Below are positions 20,209-32,173 of a DNA stretch of 64,000 bases, piece after piece. A model generated the notes under the pieces. That model ran no database searches. It was not told the origin of the DNA and was given only the letters and a program-made list of their open reading frames with translations. Each line of letters begins with the position of its first letter. The stretch's first letter is position 1. A program made the translations under genes and the position numbers. This stretch comes from Pseudomonas entomophila (GTDB lineage Bacteria > Pseudomonadota > Gammaproteobacteria > Pseudomonadales > Pseudomonadaceae): the NCBI RefSeq assembly GCF_013523125.1, contig NZ_JAAMQJ010000018.1, forward strand, positions 27,267-91,266, read 5' to 3'.

Positions 20209-21018
20209 ATGCCTGACTTTTCCGGCCTGCCCCTGGTAATCGAACCGACCGATCTGCTGCCTCGGCTCGACAGCCCCGAGCTGATTCTGGTCGACCTGAC
20301 CAGCGCGGCCCGGTACGCCAGTGGGCACCTCCCTGGCGCACGGTTCGTCGACCCCAAGCGCACGCAGTTGGGTCAGCTGCCGGCGCCCGGTCTGCTGCCC
20401 ACCCAGACCGACCTGGAGAAGTTGTTCGCCGAACTGGGTCACCGTGCGGACGCCGTCTACGTGGTGTACGACGATGAAGGCGGCGGCTGGGCCGGGCGGT
20501 TCATCTGGCTGTTGGACGTCATCGGCCACACGCAGTACCACTACCTCAACGGCGGCGTGCTCGGCTGGCCGAGCGATCGCCTCACCACCGACGTCCCGGC
20601 GCCGGCGATCGCCCCCGTGCACCTGCACCTCGACCCGGCACCGACCGCCACGCGCGAGTACCTGCAAAGCCGCCTGGGCCAGCCGGACCTGGTGGTCTGG
20701 GACGCACGCGCCCCGGCCGAATACCGCGGCGAAAAGGTGCTTGCAGCCAAGGGCGGGCACGTGCCGGGCGCGATCAACTTCGAATGGACCGCCGGCATGC
20801 AGCACGACGACCACCTGCGCCTGCGCACCGACCTGGCATCGGTGCTCGCCGGGCTGGGCATCACGCCGGACAAGGAAATCATCACCCACTGCCAGTCTCA
20901 CCATCGTTCGGGCTTCACCTACCTGGTGGCCAAGCACCTGGGTTACCCACGGGTCAAGGCGTACGCCGGCTCCTGGGGCGAATGGGGCAACCACCCGGAC
21001 ACGCCTGTCGACGTTTAA
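20209..21018 (+). CDS. rhdA: thiosulfate sulfurtransferase (rhodanese) RhdA
   Basis: Two-domain rhodanese of 269 aa. The C-terminal domain carries the active-site loop HCQSHHRSG with the sulfur-carrying cysteine at C228, nearly the CQTHHRS loop described for Azotobacter RhdA. The N-terminal domain has [11 protein letters not shown] instead of a cysteine loop, so it is structural. GGAG precedes the ATG at 20209. psd follows after ten bases, the normal Pseudomonas pair. Confidence 0.94.
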   Translation: MPDFSGLPLVIEPTDLLPRLDSPELILVDLTSAARYASGHLPGARFVDPKRTQLGQLPAPGLLPTQTDLEKLFAELGHRADAVYVVYDDEGGGWAGRFIWLLDVIGHTQYHYLNGGVLGWPSDRLTTDVPAPAIAPVHLHLDPAPTATREYLQSRLGQPDLVVWDARAPAEYRGEKVLAAKGGHVPGAINFEWTAGMQHDDHLRLRTDLASVLAGLGITPDKEIITHCQSHHRSGFTYLVAKHLGYPRVKAYAGSWGEWGNHPDTPVDV

Positions 21019-21028
21019 AAGGAAACCT

Positions 21029-21892
21029 ATGAAATCCCGATTGTTCATCCTCAGTCAGTACCTGCTGCCGCACCACCTGCTGTCGCGCCTGGCCGGCTGC
21101 GTCGCCGAATGCCGCGTGCGCTGGTTCAAGAATGCCTTCACCGCCTGGTTCGCCAAGCGCTACCAGGTGGACATGTCCCAGGCGCTGGTCGAAGACCTGA
21201 CCGCCTACGAGCACTTCAACGCCTTCTTCACCCGTGCGCTGAAAGCCGACGCCCGTCCGCTCGACCCGACGCCTGGCGGCATCCTGTGCCCGGCCGATGG
21301 CGCGGTCAGCCAGCTGGGCCCTATCGAGCATGGTCGGATCTTCCAGGCCAAGGGCCACAGCTACAGCGCCCAGGAATTGCTGGGGGGCGATCCGGCGATG
21401 GCGGCACCGTTCATGGGTGGGGAATTCGCCACCATCTACCTGTCGCCGAAGGACTACCACCGCGTGCACATGCCGCTGGCCGGCACGCTGCGCGAGATGG
21501 TCTACGTGCCGGGTCGCCTGTTCTCGGTCAACCAGACCACGGCGGAGAACGTGCCTGAGCTGTTCGCCCGCAACGAGCGGGTGGTGTGCCTGTTCGACAC
21601 CGAGCGCGGCCCGATGGCCGTGGTGCTGGTGGGCGCGATGATCGTCGCGTCGGTCGAGACGGTCTGGGCCGGGCTGGTGACGCCACCCAAACGTGAGCTG
21701 AAGACCTTCCGTTACGACGAGGCCAGCCGTACGCCGATCCACCTGGAGAAAGGCGCGGAACTGGGCCGCTTCAAGCTGGGCTCGACCGCCATCGTGCTGT
21801 TCGGGCCGCAGCAGGTGAAGTGGCAGGACCTGCTGGGCGCAGGCTCGGTAGTGAACATGGGCCAGTTGCTGGCCGTGCCTGCCGAAGCCTGA
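21029..21892 (+). CDS. psd: phosphatidylserine decarboxylase proenzyme
   Basis: Makes phosphatidylethanolamine at the inner membrane. The 287-aa proenzyme has the family length and the self-cleavage site LGST (S252 becomes the pyruvoyl group) inside [11 protein letters not shown]. Other conserved parts are CPADGAVSQ and [13 protein letters not shown]. An AAAAGGAAA ribosome site lies in the ten-base gap after rhdA. A GGTGGCT-type hairpin (about 21905-21930) after the stop could end the transcript. Confidence 0.97.
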   Translation: MKSRLFILSQYLLPHHLLSRLAGCVAECRVRWFKNAFTAWFAKRYQVDMSQALVEDLTAYEHFNAFFTRALKADARPLDPTPGGILCPADGAVSQLGPIEHGRIFQAKGHSYSAQELLGGDPAMAAPFMGGEFATIYLSPKDYHRVHMPLAGTLREMVYVPGRLFSVNQTTAENVPELFARNERVVCLFDTERGPMAVVLVGAMIVASVETVWAGLVTPPKRELKTFRYDEASRTPIHLEKGAELGRFKLGSTAIVLFGPQQVKWQDLLGAGSVVNMGQLLAVPAEA

Positions 21893-22197
21893 GGGCCGTT
21901 CGACGGGTGGCTGAGGCGCTCGAGCCACCTGTCCTTCCGAGGGCAGCTTCACCGCCCTCATCGCGGGCAAGCCCGCTCCCACAGGGCAAGAAATAGCGTC
22001 TTGGTCTCAAGGCAATAATTTACAGGTCTGTGGGCCCTGCGGGCCCAATCGCGGCCGGTCCAGCGCTCCGGCAGGGACCGCTCACCCGCCGCGGTGGGGC
22101 AGGCGGTCACGCTCCCTGTGGGAGCGGCCCCAGTGCCGCGATGGGCCGCGAAGCGGCCCCAAGTAGATCAGCAGGACAAGGCCAGTGCGCCCGGCGC
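21893..22197. repeat. REP cluster between convergent psd and serB
   Basis: Holds several palindromes and no convincing gene: a GGTGGCT/AGCCACC hairpin near 21906-21929, a REP half GCGGGCAAGCCCGCTCCCACA at about 21963-21983, TGGGCCCTGCGGGCCCA near 22031-22047 and a further GGGCCGCGAAGCGGCCC palindrome near 22143-22159. Confidence 0.75.
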
Positions 22198-23421
22198 CTA
22201 GCGCGCCTTGCCACCCGCCTCGCGGTCACGCAGGCCCAGCAGGTACAGCACACCGTCCAGCCCCAGGGTCGAGATGGCATGGCGCGCCGACTGGCGCACC
22301 AACGGCTTGGCGCGGAAGGCCACGCCCAGCCCAGCCAGGGCCAGCATCGGCAGGTCGTTGGCGCCGTCGCCGACCGCAATGGTCTGTTCCAGGCTGAACC
22401 CTTCCTTGTGCGCCAGCTCGGTCAGCAAGTCGGCCTTGCGCTGCGCATCGACGATCGGCTCCACGGCCACACCGGTCACTTTGCCGTCCACCACCTCCAG
22501 CTCGTTGGCGAACACGTAGTCGATGCCCAGGCGCGCCTGGACTTGCTTGGCAAAATACGAGAACCCGCCCGACAGGATGGCGGTCTTGTAGCCCAGGCGC
22601 TTGAGCTCGGCGAACAGGGTCTCGGCGCCTTCGGTCAGGCGCAGCGACGCGCCGATCTCGTCGAGCACGCCCACGTCCAGCCCCTTGAGCAGCGCCATGC
22701 GCTCCTTGAAGCTGGCGCGAAAATCCAGTTCGCCGCGCATGGCGCGCTCGGTGATGGCCGCGACCTGCTCGCCCACGCCGGCAGCCTTGGCCAGTTCGTC
22801 GATCACTTCGGCCTCGATCAGCGTCGAGTCCATGTCGAAGACCGCCAGGCGACGGTGGCGACGGAACAGGTCATCGTTCTGGAAGGCCAGGTCGATGTCC
22901 AGCGCCTCGGATAATCCCAGGAAATCGGCACGCAGCGCCTGTGCATCGTCCGGCGTACCGCGCACGGTGATCTCGATGCAGGCCTTGCTCTTGTCCACTG
23001 CCGCGTCCAGTGCCAAGCGCGACGACAGCCGCTCGATGCGCTCGATGGTCAGGTCGTGTCGGGAGATCGCCGCGCTCACCTGCTGCAACTGCTCGGGGCT
23101 GATCTTGCGGCTGAGCAGGGTCACGATGTGGCGCGCCTCGCGCTGCCCCTGCACCCACCGCTGATAGTCCGCTTCGGACACGGGGGTGTAGCGTGCCTGT
23201 AGGTTCAGCTCGTGAGTCTTGGACTGAACGGCCTGCAACAATGCCGATGCCGCTTCGTTGTCGGGAATGTCGACCAGGATGCCGAACGACAAAGTGCCGT
23301 GCATCACCGCCAGGCCGATGTCGAGGATGCTCACGCCGCCCTGGAGCAGGACGCCGGTGATGGCCGCGGTAAGACCGGGACGGTCCTCACCGGTGATGTT
23401 GATCAGGACGATTTCGCGCAA
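22198..23421 (-). CDS. serB: phosphoserine phosphatase SerB
   Basis: Last step of serine synthesis. The 407-aa protein has two N-terminal ACT-like domains (REIVLINITGEDRPGLTAAITGVLL at the start) and a C-terminal HAD phosphatase: nucleophile motif VFDMDSTLIE (D196, D198), the SGGFSYF motif and GDGANDLPML. The start is TTG at 23421 with GGAG seven bases upstream, as in related Pseudomonas. Divergent from the membrane protein gene at 23556. Confidence 0.96.
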   Translation of the reverse strand: MREIVLINITGEDRPGLTAAITGVLLQGGVSILDIGLAVMHGTLSFGILVDIPDNEAASALLQAVQSKTHELNLQARYTPVSEADYQRWVQGQREARHIVTLLSRKISPEQLQQVSAAISRHDLTIERIERLSSRLALDAAVDKSKACIEITVRGTPDDAQALRADFLGLSEALDIDLAFQNDDLFRRHRRLAVFDMDSTLIEAEVIDELAKAAGVGEQVAAITERAMRGELDFRASFKERMALLKGLDVGVLDEIGASLRLTEGAETLFAELKRLGYKTAILSGGFSYFAKQVQARLGIDYVFANELEVVDGKVTGVAVEPIVDAQRKADLLTELAHKEGFSLEQTIAVGDGANDLPMLALAGLGVAFRAKPLVRQSARHAISTLGLDGVLYLLGLRDREAGGKAR

Positions 23422-23492
23422 GACCAGGCTCCAAAATGATGAAAAAGGCGCATTCTACCGATTTTCCGTGACAATCGGGCATGGCGGACGCT

Positions 23493-23520
23493 TTGCCGAC
23501 AAAACTCCGCTCGCTATACT
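23493..23520 (+). promoter_or_regulatory. candidate sigma-70 promoter
   Basis: TTGCCG (23493-23498), 16-base spacer, TATACT (23515-23520) on the plus strand, about 35 bases before the GTG of the next gene. Placement in the serB divergent region supports it. Confidence 0.5.
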
Positions 23521-23555
23521 GCGCACCACTTTTCCGCCATAAAGAGCCGAGCTCT

Positions 23556-25061
23556 GTGAACCGGCCCACGCCCGTCAAGCCAGACAACTTCTTCGTGATG
23601 CTCTTCCGTGCCCTGCGCCAGCGTCGTCTCCCGCTGGTGTTGCGGATAGCCTTCAACAACCTTTTCCTGGTGGCCTTGGCCCTGGTGATCTACGCCTGCG
23701 TCATGGGGCTGCAGTTCAAGCAGGCCATGCACGAACAGGCGGACGCGCTCGGCCAGAGCCTGATCACCCAGACGGCCACGTCGGCCACCGAACTGTTGGT
23801 GGCCAACGACATCCTCAGCCTCAACGTGCTGCTCGGCAACCTGGCGAAGAACCCGCTGGTGGCCCACGCCGCCATCTACAGCGTGGACAACCGGATCCTC
23901 GCCGAAGCCGGGCAACGGCCGCGCAACGGCCTGCTCGGCGAGGCCAAGGGTGTGTACCAGACGCGCATCACCTTCCAGGACGTGACCGCCGGGCAGCTGC
24001 GCATCAGCCTGGACATGGAGCGATTCCATCAGCCGATGCTGATCAGCCTGCAAAGCATGGGTGTGCTCGCGGCCATCCTGGCCGTGTTGTGTCTGGTGCT
24101 CAGCCTGCGTACCGGACGCTCGATCACCACGCCGTTGCTGCAATTGCGGGTCTGGCTGCGTGAACCGCACCCCTACACGCCAGCCACCGACCGCCAGGAC
24201 GAGATTGGCGACATTGCGCGTCAGCTGCATGCACGCCTGGCCCCTCCGCCACCGCCTGAGCCGGACATCGACGAGCACGACGAGGTGTACGACGAAGCGC
24301 ACGACGATGAGGCATTCGTCGAAACGCCATCGGCGACCAGCCCGGCGGCACGAGCTGTGCGTCCGGCGATCGCCCCGCTGACTGCCAGCGATGACGAACA
24401 CGACGACGAGGCCTTCGCCGATCTGGTGGTCGATGAGCCTGCGCCCGCCAGCGCGCCGCAGCCTGCCGCGGCCGTCAAGACCGAACCGCAGACCAGCGCC
24501 GTGCTCGCCGTGCAACTGGGCTCCCAGGATCAGCTGCGACGCTTGCCACGCCCCCGCCTGAACGAGCTTCAGGAGCGCTACCGTGACTGCCTGGAGCAGG
24601 CGGCCTCGCTGTACGAAGGCACCATGTACACCTTGAACGATGGCAGCACCCTGCTGCTGTTCAACAGTGGTGACAGCGGCGAAGACTACCTGACCAACGC
24701 CATCTGCTGCGGCGAGCTGTTGCGCGCCTTGGGTCATGCCTTGCAGATCGAGGTGGCCGACAGCGGCATTACCCTACAGATGCAGTTGGGCCTGATGCTG
24801 GGCCAGGACCTGCACGGCCTGAGCCAGGTCGACCTGCTGCTGACCGAGAAGGCCCAGGGCGCCCTGGCGCTGTCGCAGCACAGCCGCAACCTGCTGCTGG
24901 TCGAGCGTAGCGTGGGTGAGGATGCCCTGGTCCGCCAGCGCGCGCGTATCCGCCCGATCGCAAGCCCCGAAGGCGCCAGCTGCGTCGAGCGGCTGATGGA
25001 GCCCTACCCGTCCATGCTCGAGCGCCAGTTGGCGCGGATGCATGAACGACGCGGGCAGTGA
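23556..25061 (+). CDS. two-helix membrane protein with HAMP-like region
   Basis: A 501-aa protein, not assigned to a named family. It has a membrane helix at about 29-52, a periplasmic sensor-like domain, a second helix near 160-180 (MGVLAAILAVLCLVLSLRTG), and a HAMP-like stretch (RSITTPLLQLRVWL...QDEIGDIARQLHARL). A highly acidic Pro/Ala-rich linker (about 217-305) and a C-terminal domain follow that could be cyclase-like in fold (LQERYRDCLEQAASLYEGTMYTLNDGSTLLLF). No GGDEF, kinase or chemotaxis motif is visible. GTG start at 23556. The neighbour of serB in other Pseudomonas is of this type. Confidence 0.75.
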   Translation: MNRPTPVKPDNFFVMLFRALRQRRLPLVLRIAFNNLFLVALALVIYACVMGLQFKQAMHEQADALGQSLITQTATSATELLVANDILSLNVLLGNLAKNPLVAHAAIYSVDNRILAEAGQRPRNGLLGEAKGVYQTRITFQDVTAGQLRISLDMERFHQPMLISLQSMGVLAAILAVLCLVLSLRTGRSITTPLLQLRVWLREPHPYTPATDRQDEIGDIARQLHARLAPPPPPEPDIDEHDEVYDEAHDDEAFVETPSATSPAARAVRPAIAPLTASDDEHDDEAFADLVVDEPAPASAPQPAAAVKTEPQTSAVLAVQLGSQDQLRRLPRPRLNELQERYRDCLEQAASLYEGTMYTLNDGSTLLLFNSGDSGEDYLTNAICCGELLRALGHALQIEVADSGITLQMQLGLMLGQDLHGLSQVDLLLTEKAQGALALSQHSRNLLLVERSVGEDALVRQRARIRPIASPEGASCVERLMEPYPSMLERQLARMHERRGQ

Positions 25062-25066
25062 AGGCA

Positions 25067-25092
25067 AAGGTGGTCGAATGACCACCTTTTTT
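25067..25092 (+). terminator. Rho-independent terminator
   Basis: AAAGGTGGTC, loop GAAT, GACCACCTTTTTT: a 10-bp stem including the T-run, six bases after the stop codon of the preceding membrane protein gene. Confidence 0.9.
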
Positions 25093-25109
25093 CGTTGAGC
25101 GCCGAGCCT

Positions 25110-25136
25110 TGTGGGAGCGGGCTTGCCCGCGATAGC
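25110..25136 (-). repeat. single REP palindrome
   Basis: GTGGGAGCGGGCTTGCCCGC followed by GATAGC, the standard REP unit of this genome. Its orientation is opposite to the units in the neighbouring tandem array. Confidence 0.8.
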
Positions 25137-25200
25137 GGTAGTCGATTCGACACATGGCCAACAGGATCAATGCTGGCCTGTCAGTCTTGAGGTGGATGAA

Positions 25201-25575
25201 CTGGCCCCATCGCTGGCAAGCCAGCTCCCACAAAGGGCCAGGGCAGGCTTGAGAGAGGTGGTGAAGTGACTGGCCTCATCCCTGGCAAGCCAGCTCCCAC
25301 AAAGGGCCAGGGCAGGCTTGAGAGGGGTGGTGAAGTGACTGGCCTCATCCCTGGCAAGCCAGCTCCCACAAAGGGCCAGGGCAGGCTTGAGAGGGGTGGT
25401 GAAGTGGCTGGCCCCATCGCTGGCAAGCCAGCTCCCACAAAGGGCCAGGGCAGGCTTGAGAGGGGTGGTGAAGTGGCTGGCCCCATCGCTGGCAAGCCAG
25501 CTCCCACAAAAGGCCAGGACAGGCTTGCGAGAGGTGGCGAGGCGGCTGGCCTCCCACCCTTGTGCTGGCAACCTG
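25201..25575. repeat. five tandem 69-bp units, each with a REP palindrome
   Basis: Units begin at 25201, 25270, 25339, 25408 and 25477, each opening CTGGCC and containing GCTGGCAAGCCAGCTCCCAC (or the CCTGGCAAGCC variant), then GGGCCAGGGCAGGCTTGAGA. A decayed sixth unit starts at 25546. The array lies between convergent genes. Because 69 is a multiple of three, several frames stay open across it, but they encode only a 23-residue repeat and are not genes. Confidence 0.92.
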
Positions 25576-25581
25576 GCGCTC

Positions 25582-26292
25582 TCAGAACCGATAGACTTCC
25601 AGATCGGTACGGATCGGTGTAGCCATCGGGATCTTCGGCTTCTGGGCATCCTTGCGCACCTGGGTGGGCGCGGCCGGTTTCTTCGTCGATTCTTCAGCGA
25701 TCGCCGGCTGATTGGCCAACGGCTTGACCGCCGTGCTCAACTGCTCGGCCAGCCTCTGCAACAGTTGCCCCTGTGCCTGCACCTGGGACGCTTCGCTGCC
25801 TTCGTGCGGCTGTTCGAGGTGGACGATGCGGTTGTCACGCACCTTGCCGCGCCGGTCGAGCAGGCGCCACTGTGCGTCCAGGACCGCCGGCTGGCCGACG
25901 CCCGAATCGAGCCGCGTGATCGACAGCAGCACCTGCACGTCCGGGCTGAACCCGGCGGTGGCCGGCGCCAACACCACGCGCTGGCTGTCCAGGCGCCAGG
26001 CCAGCTGGCGCACCAGCAATTGATCGATGTCCGACGACAAGCTGCCTGCCCAGCGTCCACCGGTCGCGCCGGTCAGGCTGCCGTCGGCCTGGCGCTGCAG
26101 CAGGGTCTCGCGTTGCAGGTAGTCGGCGACCGAGACCGGGCCGAGCACGACCGCCAGGCCTGCACGCTGGGACGGCTGACCAGGGTCCCCGCTGTCGAGC
26201 TGATACAGGGCCGTCGGCTGATGGGTGCTGCACCCGGCCAAGCCCAATACGCCAGCCATCAGCCATACAAATGGAAGACGCAGAACGTTCAT
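25582..26292 (-). CDS. PqiC/DUF330-type lipoprotein
   Basis: A 236-aa outer-membrane lipoprotein candidate. The signal peptide ends in the lipobox LAGC (C21). The opening TALYQLDSG and LAVVLGPVSVADYLQRETLL matches the ABC-transport auxiliary lipoprotein family (PqiC). PqiC works with PqiA and PqiB in envelope lipid transport, but no such partner is in the window. The C-terminal 50 residues are Lys/Pro/Ala-rich and look unstructured. It follows parC by 174 bases. Confidence 0.8.
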   Translation of the reverse strand: MNVLRLPFVWLMAGVLGLAGCSTHQPTALYQLDSGDPGQPSQRAGLAVVLGPVSVADYLQRETLLQRQADGSLTGATGGRWAGSLSSDIDQLLVRQLAWRLDSQRVVLAPATAGFSPDVQVLLSITRLDSGVGQPAVLDAQWRLLDRRGKVRDNRIVHLEQPHEGSEASQVQAQGQLLQRLAEQLSTAVKPLANQPAIAEESTKKPAAPTQVRKDAQKPKIPMATPIRTDLEVYRF

Positions 26293-26425
26293 TCATCCCA
26301 TCCAGGCGGCCGCCGTGGCGGCAAACCGCAGTGATACGTGTCAAGTTCGGTAAGGGCACACGGCCACGCCGGCGCCAAGAGGCGCCTATCATCCGCGAAA
26401 TGCCCGGGCAACTCCAGCCTTTCCG

Positions 26426-26454
26426 CCGGGACATCGCGTCGGCGATTGTCCCGG
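26426..26454 (-). terminator. hairpin after parC
   Basis: CCGGGACA / TGTCCCGG arms with complementary inner bases (TCGC/GCGA) make a near-perfect 12-bp stem on the minus strand, 12 bases after the parC stop. There is no T-run, so it may be a 3'-end stabiliser or a Rho-assisted end. Confidence 0.55.
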
Positions 26455-26466
26455 TTGGGCGTGGCG

Positions 26467-29241
<2,775 letters not shown>

Positions 29242-29245
<4 letters not shown>

Positions 29246-30237
29246 GGCGCGACGCTCCAGCCGCCCTTGGGCGCGGCGAAGCGCCAGACGATGGGCCGGG
29301 TTTCCCCGTCGGCACGCCGGGCATTGTTGTTGTCCAGGCCGACCCAGGCCCCTTGACGGTCGATCACCAGCGCCTCGGCCAGCCCGTAGGGCTCGTCATA
29401 GCGACGGCCTTCGGCCAGCCCGCCCTCGGCGAACGACCAGCAGCGTTCCACCTCGCCGCTTGCAGGTGTGCGGCGGCAGATACGGTAGGCGTTGCGCTCG
29501 AGGGTGAACAGCTTGCCCTCGAACCAGGCCAGGTCGGAGAAATCCCGCGTGATGGGGCGCGTCCGGCCCGTCTGGACCGGCGGAGGCGCCTTGCCCGCTT
29601 CGCTGAACAGCACGCAGCCCTCCACGCAGGTCCATACCGCCTGCTGCCGGTGCAACGCCACCAGCCCGCGCCGCTCACGCTCGGCCGCCAGCCACAGACG
29701 GTCGCCCGCCGGGTTCACCGCCAGCCCCTCGAACAAGGCGTTGAAGTGCAGCAGCATCCCGCTGGCCCGCGCCTGACGCACCATGGCCGGATCGATCTTG
29801 AGCCACTCGACCTCACCGGTCGGCGGTACCCGCAGGACGCTGGCCTGGGCCTCGCTGACCACATAGGCAGTGCCCTGCTGGTCGCAGCTGATGCCCTCGA
29901 AGTCCAGGGCACCCCCGCGCAGGTAGGCGGCCGCCCAGGTGCTCGACTGCAAGCCCCAGGGCAAGCCGCTGTCCGGCGCCGATGGCGCCTGGAACGTGCG
30001 CGCCTCGGCCTGCCAGGTGTCGACCTGCGTATCGAGCCGGTAGATCTGGTCGTCGTCGCGGTCCGACACGGCCCACAGCCGACCCTGGCACAGCGCCAGG
30101 CCTGACAGGTTGCCGCCGCGCATGCCCTCGACGGGGTGCTCGGCGACGAAGTCCAGCTCGGGCCACACCTGCGCCTGCACGGGCATCGCCATCGACGCCA
30201 GGCAGGCCAGGCCCAGGATCAGGAGGCCACGGGTCAC
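29242..30237 (-). CDS. secreted esterase-like/phytase-like beta-propeller protein
   Basis: A 331-aa exported protein. A signal peptide (MTRGLLILGLACLASMAMPVQA) is followed by repeated strands consistent with a beta-propeller: NLSGLALCQGRLWAVSDRDDDQIYRLD, DFEGISCDQQGTAYVVSE and FEGLAVNPAGDRLWLAAERE. This resembles the 'esterase-like activity of phytase' family, but no activity can be shown from sequence. The GTG start overlaps the parE stop by four bases, and its own stop overlaps the next gene. Confidence 0.75.
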
Positions 30238-32138
30238 ACCAGGACCTCGGCCAGGTTGCCCTTGGTCTCCAGCCAGCTCTTGCGGTCGCCCGCACGCTTC
30301 TTGGCCAGCAGCATGTCCATGATCTCGCGCGTGCCTTGCAGGTCGTCCAGGGTCAGTTGCACGAGGCGCCGGGTGTTCGGGTCCATGGTGGTCTCGCGCA
30401 GCTGCGGCGGGTTCATCTCGCCCAACCCCTTGAAGCGGGTCACCTGAGGTTTACCACGCTTCTTCTCGGCCACCAGCCGGTCGAGGAGGCCGTCGCGCTC
30501 GGCCTCGTCCAGGGCGTAGTAGATCTCCTTGCCCAGGTCGATGCGGTACAGCGGTGGCATGGCCACGTAGACATGACCGGCCTCGACCAGAGGGCGGAAA
30601 TGCTGAACGAACAGCGCGCACAGCAACGTGGCGATGTGCAGGCCGTCGGAGTCGGCGTCGGCGAGGATGCAGACCTTGCCATAGCGCAGCTGGGTCAGGT
30701 CGGTAGCGCCCGGGTCGACCCCGATGGCCACGGCGATGTTGTGCACCTCCTGGCTGGCCAGCACCTCGCCCCCGTCGACTTCCCAGGTGTTGAGGATCTT
30801 GCCGCGCAACGGCAGGATGGCCTGGAACTCCTTGTCACGGGCCTGCTTGGCCGAGCCACCGGCCGAGTCGCCCTCGACCAGGAACAGCTCGGCGCGCATC
30901 GGGTCCTGCCCGGCGCAGTCGGCCAGCTTGCCCGGCAGTGCCGGGCCCTGGGTCACGCGCTTGCGCTCGACCTTCTTGCTGGCCTTGAGCCGTCGCCCAG
31001 CGTTGCTGATGGCCAGCTCGGCCAATTGCAGGCCCAGTTCGGGGTGGGCGTTGAGCCACAGGCTGAACGCGTCCTTGACCACGCCGGAGACGAACGCGGC
31101 CGCTTCGCGCGACGACAGGCGTTCCTTGGTCTGGCCGGAGAACTGCGCGTCCTGCATCTTCATCGAGAGCACGAAGGCGATGCGTTCCCACACGTCTTCG
31201 GGCGCCAGCTTGACGCCCCGTGGCAGCAGGTTGCGGAATTCGCAGAACTCGCGCATGGCATCGAGCAGGCCCTGGCGCAGGCCGTTCACATGGGTGCCGC
31301 CCTGGGCGGTGGGGATCAGGTTGACGTAGCTTTCCTGCAGGCTGTCGCCGCCCTCGGGCAACCACAGCAAGGCCCAGTCCACGGCCTCCTTGTTGCCGGC
31401 CAGGCTGCCGCAGAACGGCTCGTCGGGCAGGCGCTGGAGCTCGCTGACCGCATCGACCAGGTAGGAGCGCAGGCCGTCCTCGTAATGCCACTCGACCTTC
31501 TCGCCGGTGCCCTTGTCCTCGAAGCTGATCGAAAGCCCGGGGCACAGCACCGCCTTGGCCTTGAGCACGTGCTTGAGGCGGCTCACCGAGAACTTGGGCG
31601 AGTCGAAGTACTTGGGATCCGGCGCGAAATACACGCTGGTGCCGGTGTTGCGCTTGCCGACCGTGCCGACCACCTGCAGCTCGCTGGCCTTGAAGCCGTC
31701 GGCGAAGCTCATCTGGTATTCGTTGCCATCGCGCTTCACGCGGACCCGGACCTGGCTGGACAAGGCGTTGACCACCGAGATGCCGACCCCGTGCAGGCCG
31801 CCGGAGAACTGGTAGTTCTTGTTGGAGAACTTGCCGCCGGCGTGCAGCTTGGTGAGGATCAGCTCGACCCCGGACACCCCTTCTTCGGGGTGGATGTCCA
31901 CGGGCATGCCGCGGCCGTCGTCGGACACTTCCAGGGAATGGTCGGCGTGCAGGATCACCTGGATCGCGCGGGCGTGCCCGGCCAGGGCTTCGTCGACGCT
32001 GTTGTCGATGACTTCCTGGGCCAGGTGGTTGGGCCGACTGGTATCGGTGTACATGCCCGGTCGCTTGCGGACCGGATCGAGGCCGGAGAGGACCTCGATG
32101 GCGTCTGCGTTGTAGGCGCTAGCGCTGGGATTGGCCAT
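30234..32138 (-). CDS. parE: DNA topoisomerase IV subunit B
   Basis: ATPase subunit of topoisomerase IV. The 634-aa protein has the GHKL domain (EVIDNSVDEALAGHA, DDGRGMPVD, GGLHGVGISVVNALS) and the TOPRIM segment LFLVEGDSAGGSAKQARD...LPLRGKILN. Both match the susceptible, unmutated form by eye. It sits 35 bases after yqiA and is followed with overlap by the esterase-like gene. Confidence 0.98.
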   Translation of the reverse strand: MANPSASAYNADAIEVLSGLDPVRKRPGMYTDTSRPNHLAQEVIDNSVDEALAGHARAIQVILHADHSLEVSDDGRGMPVDIHPEEGVSGVELILTKLHAGGKFSNKNYQFSGGLHGVGISVVNALSSQVRVRVKRDGNEYQMSFADGFKASELQVVGTVGKRNTGTSVYFAPDPKYFDSPKFSVSRLKHVLKAKAVLCPGLSISFEDKGTGEKVEWHYEDGLRSYLVDAVSELQRLPDEPFCGSLAGNKEAVDWALLWLPEGGDSLQESYVNLIPTAQGGTHVNGLRQGLLDAMREFCEFRNLLPRGVKLAPEDVWERIAFVLSMKMQDAQFSGQTKERLSSREAAAFVSGVVKDAFSLWLNAHPELGLQLAELAISNAGRRLKASKKVERKRVTQGPALPGKLADCAGQDPMRAELFLVEGDSAGGSAKQARDKEFQAILPLRGKILNTWEVDGGEVLASQEVHNIAVAIGVDPGATDLTQLRYGKVCILADADSDGLHIATLLCALFVQHFRPLVEAGHVYVAMPPLYRIDLGKEIYYALDEAERDGLLDRLVAEKKRGKPQVTRFKGLGEMNPPQLRETTMDPNTRRLVQLTLDDLQGTREIMDMLLAKKRAGDRKSWLETKGNLAEVLV

Positions 32139-32173
32139 GGATTCTCGTCGTCAGTCTGGTGAATGCAAAAAAA

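Noticed and set aside
25201..25575. CRISPR array
   Set aside because: The whole 69-bp unit repeats, so there are no distinct spacers, and no cas genes are present.
25181..25649. Open frames encoding a 23-residue repeat (VGAGLPAMGP... on the minus strand, and plus-strand equivalents)
   Set aside because: They arise only because the 69-bp tandem unit is a multiple of three without stops. The DNA is a REP array, and several frames are open on both strands alike.
29982..32162. 726-codon open frame on the plus strand
   Set aside because: Antisense shadow of parE. No motif, and the real gene is certain.
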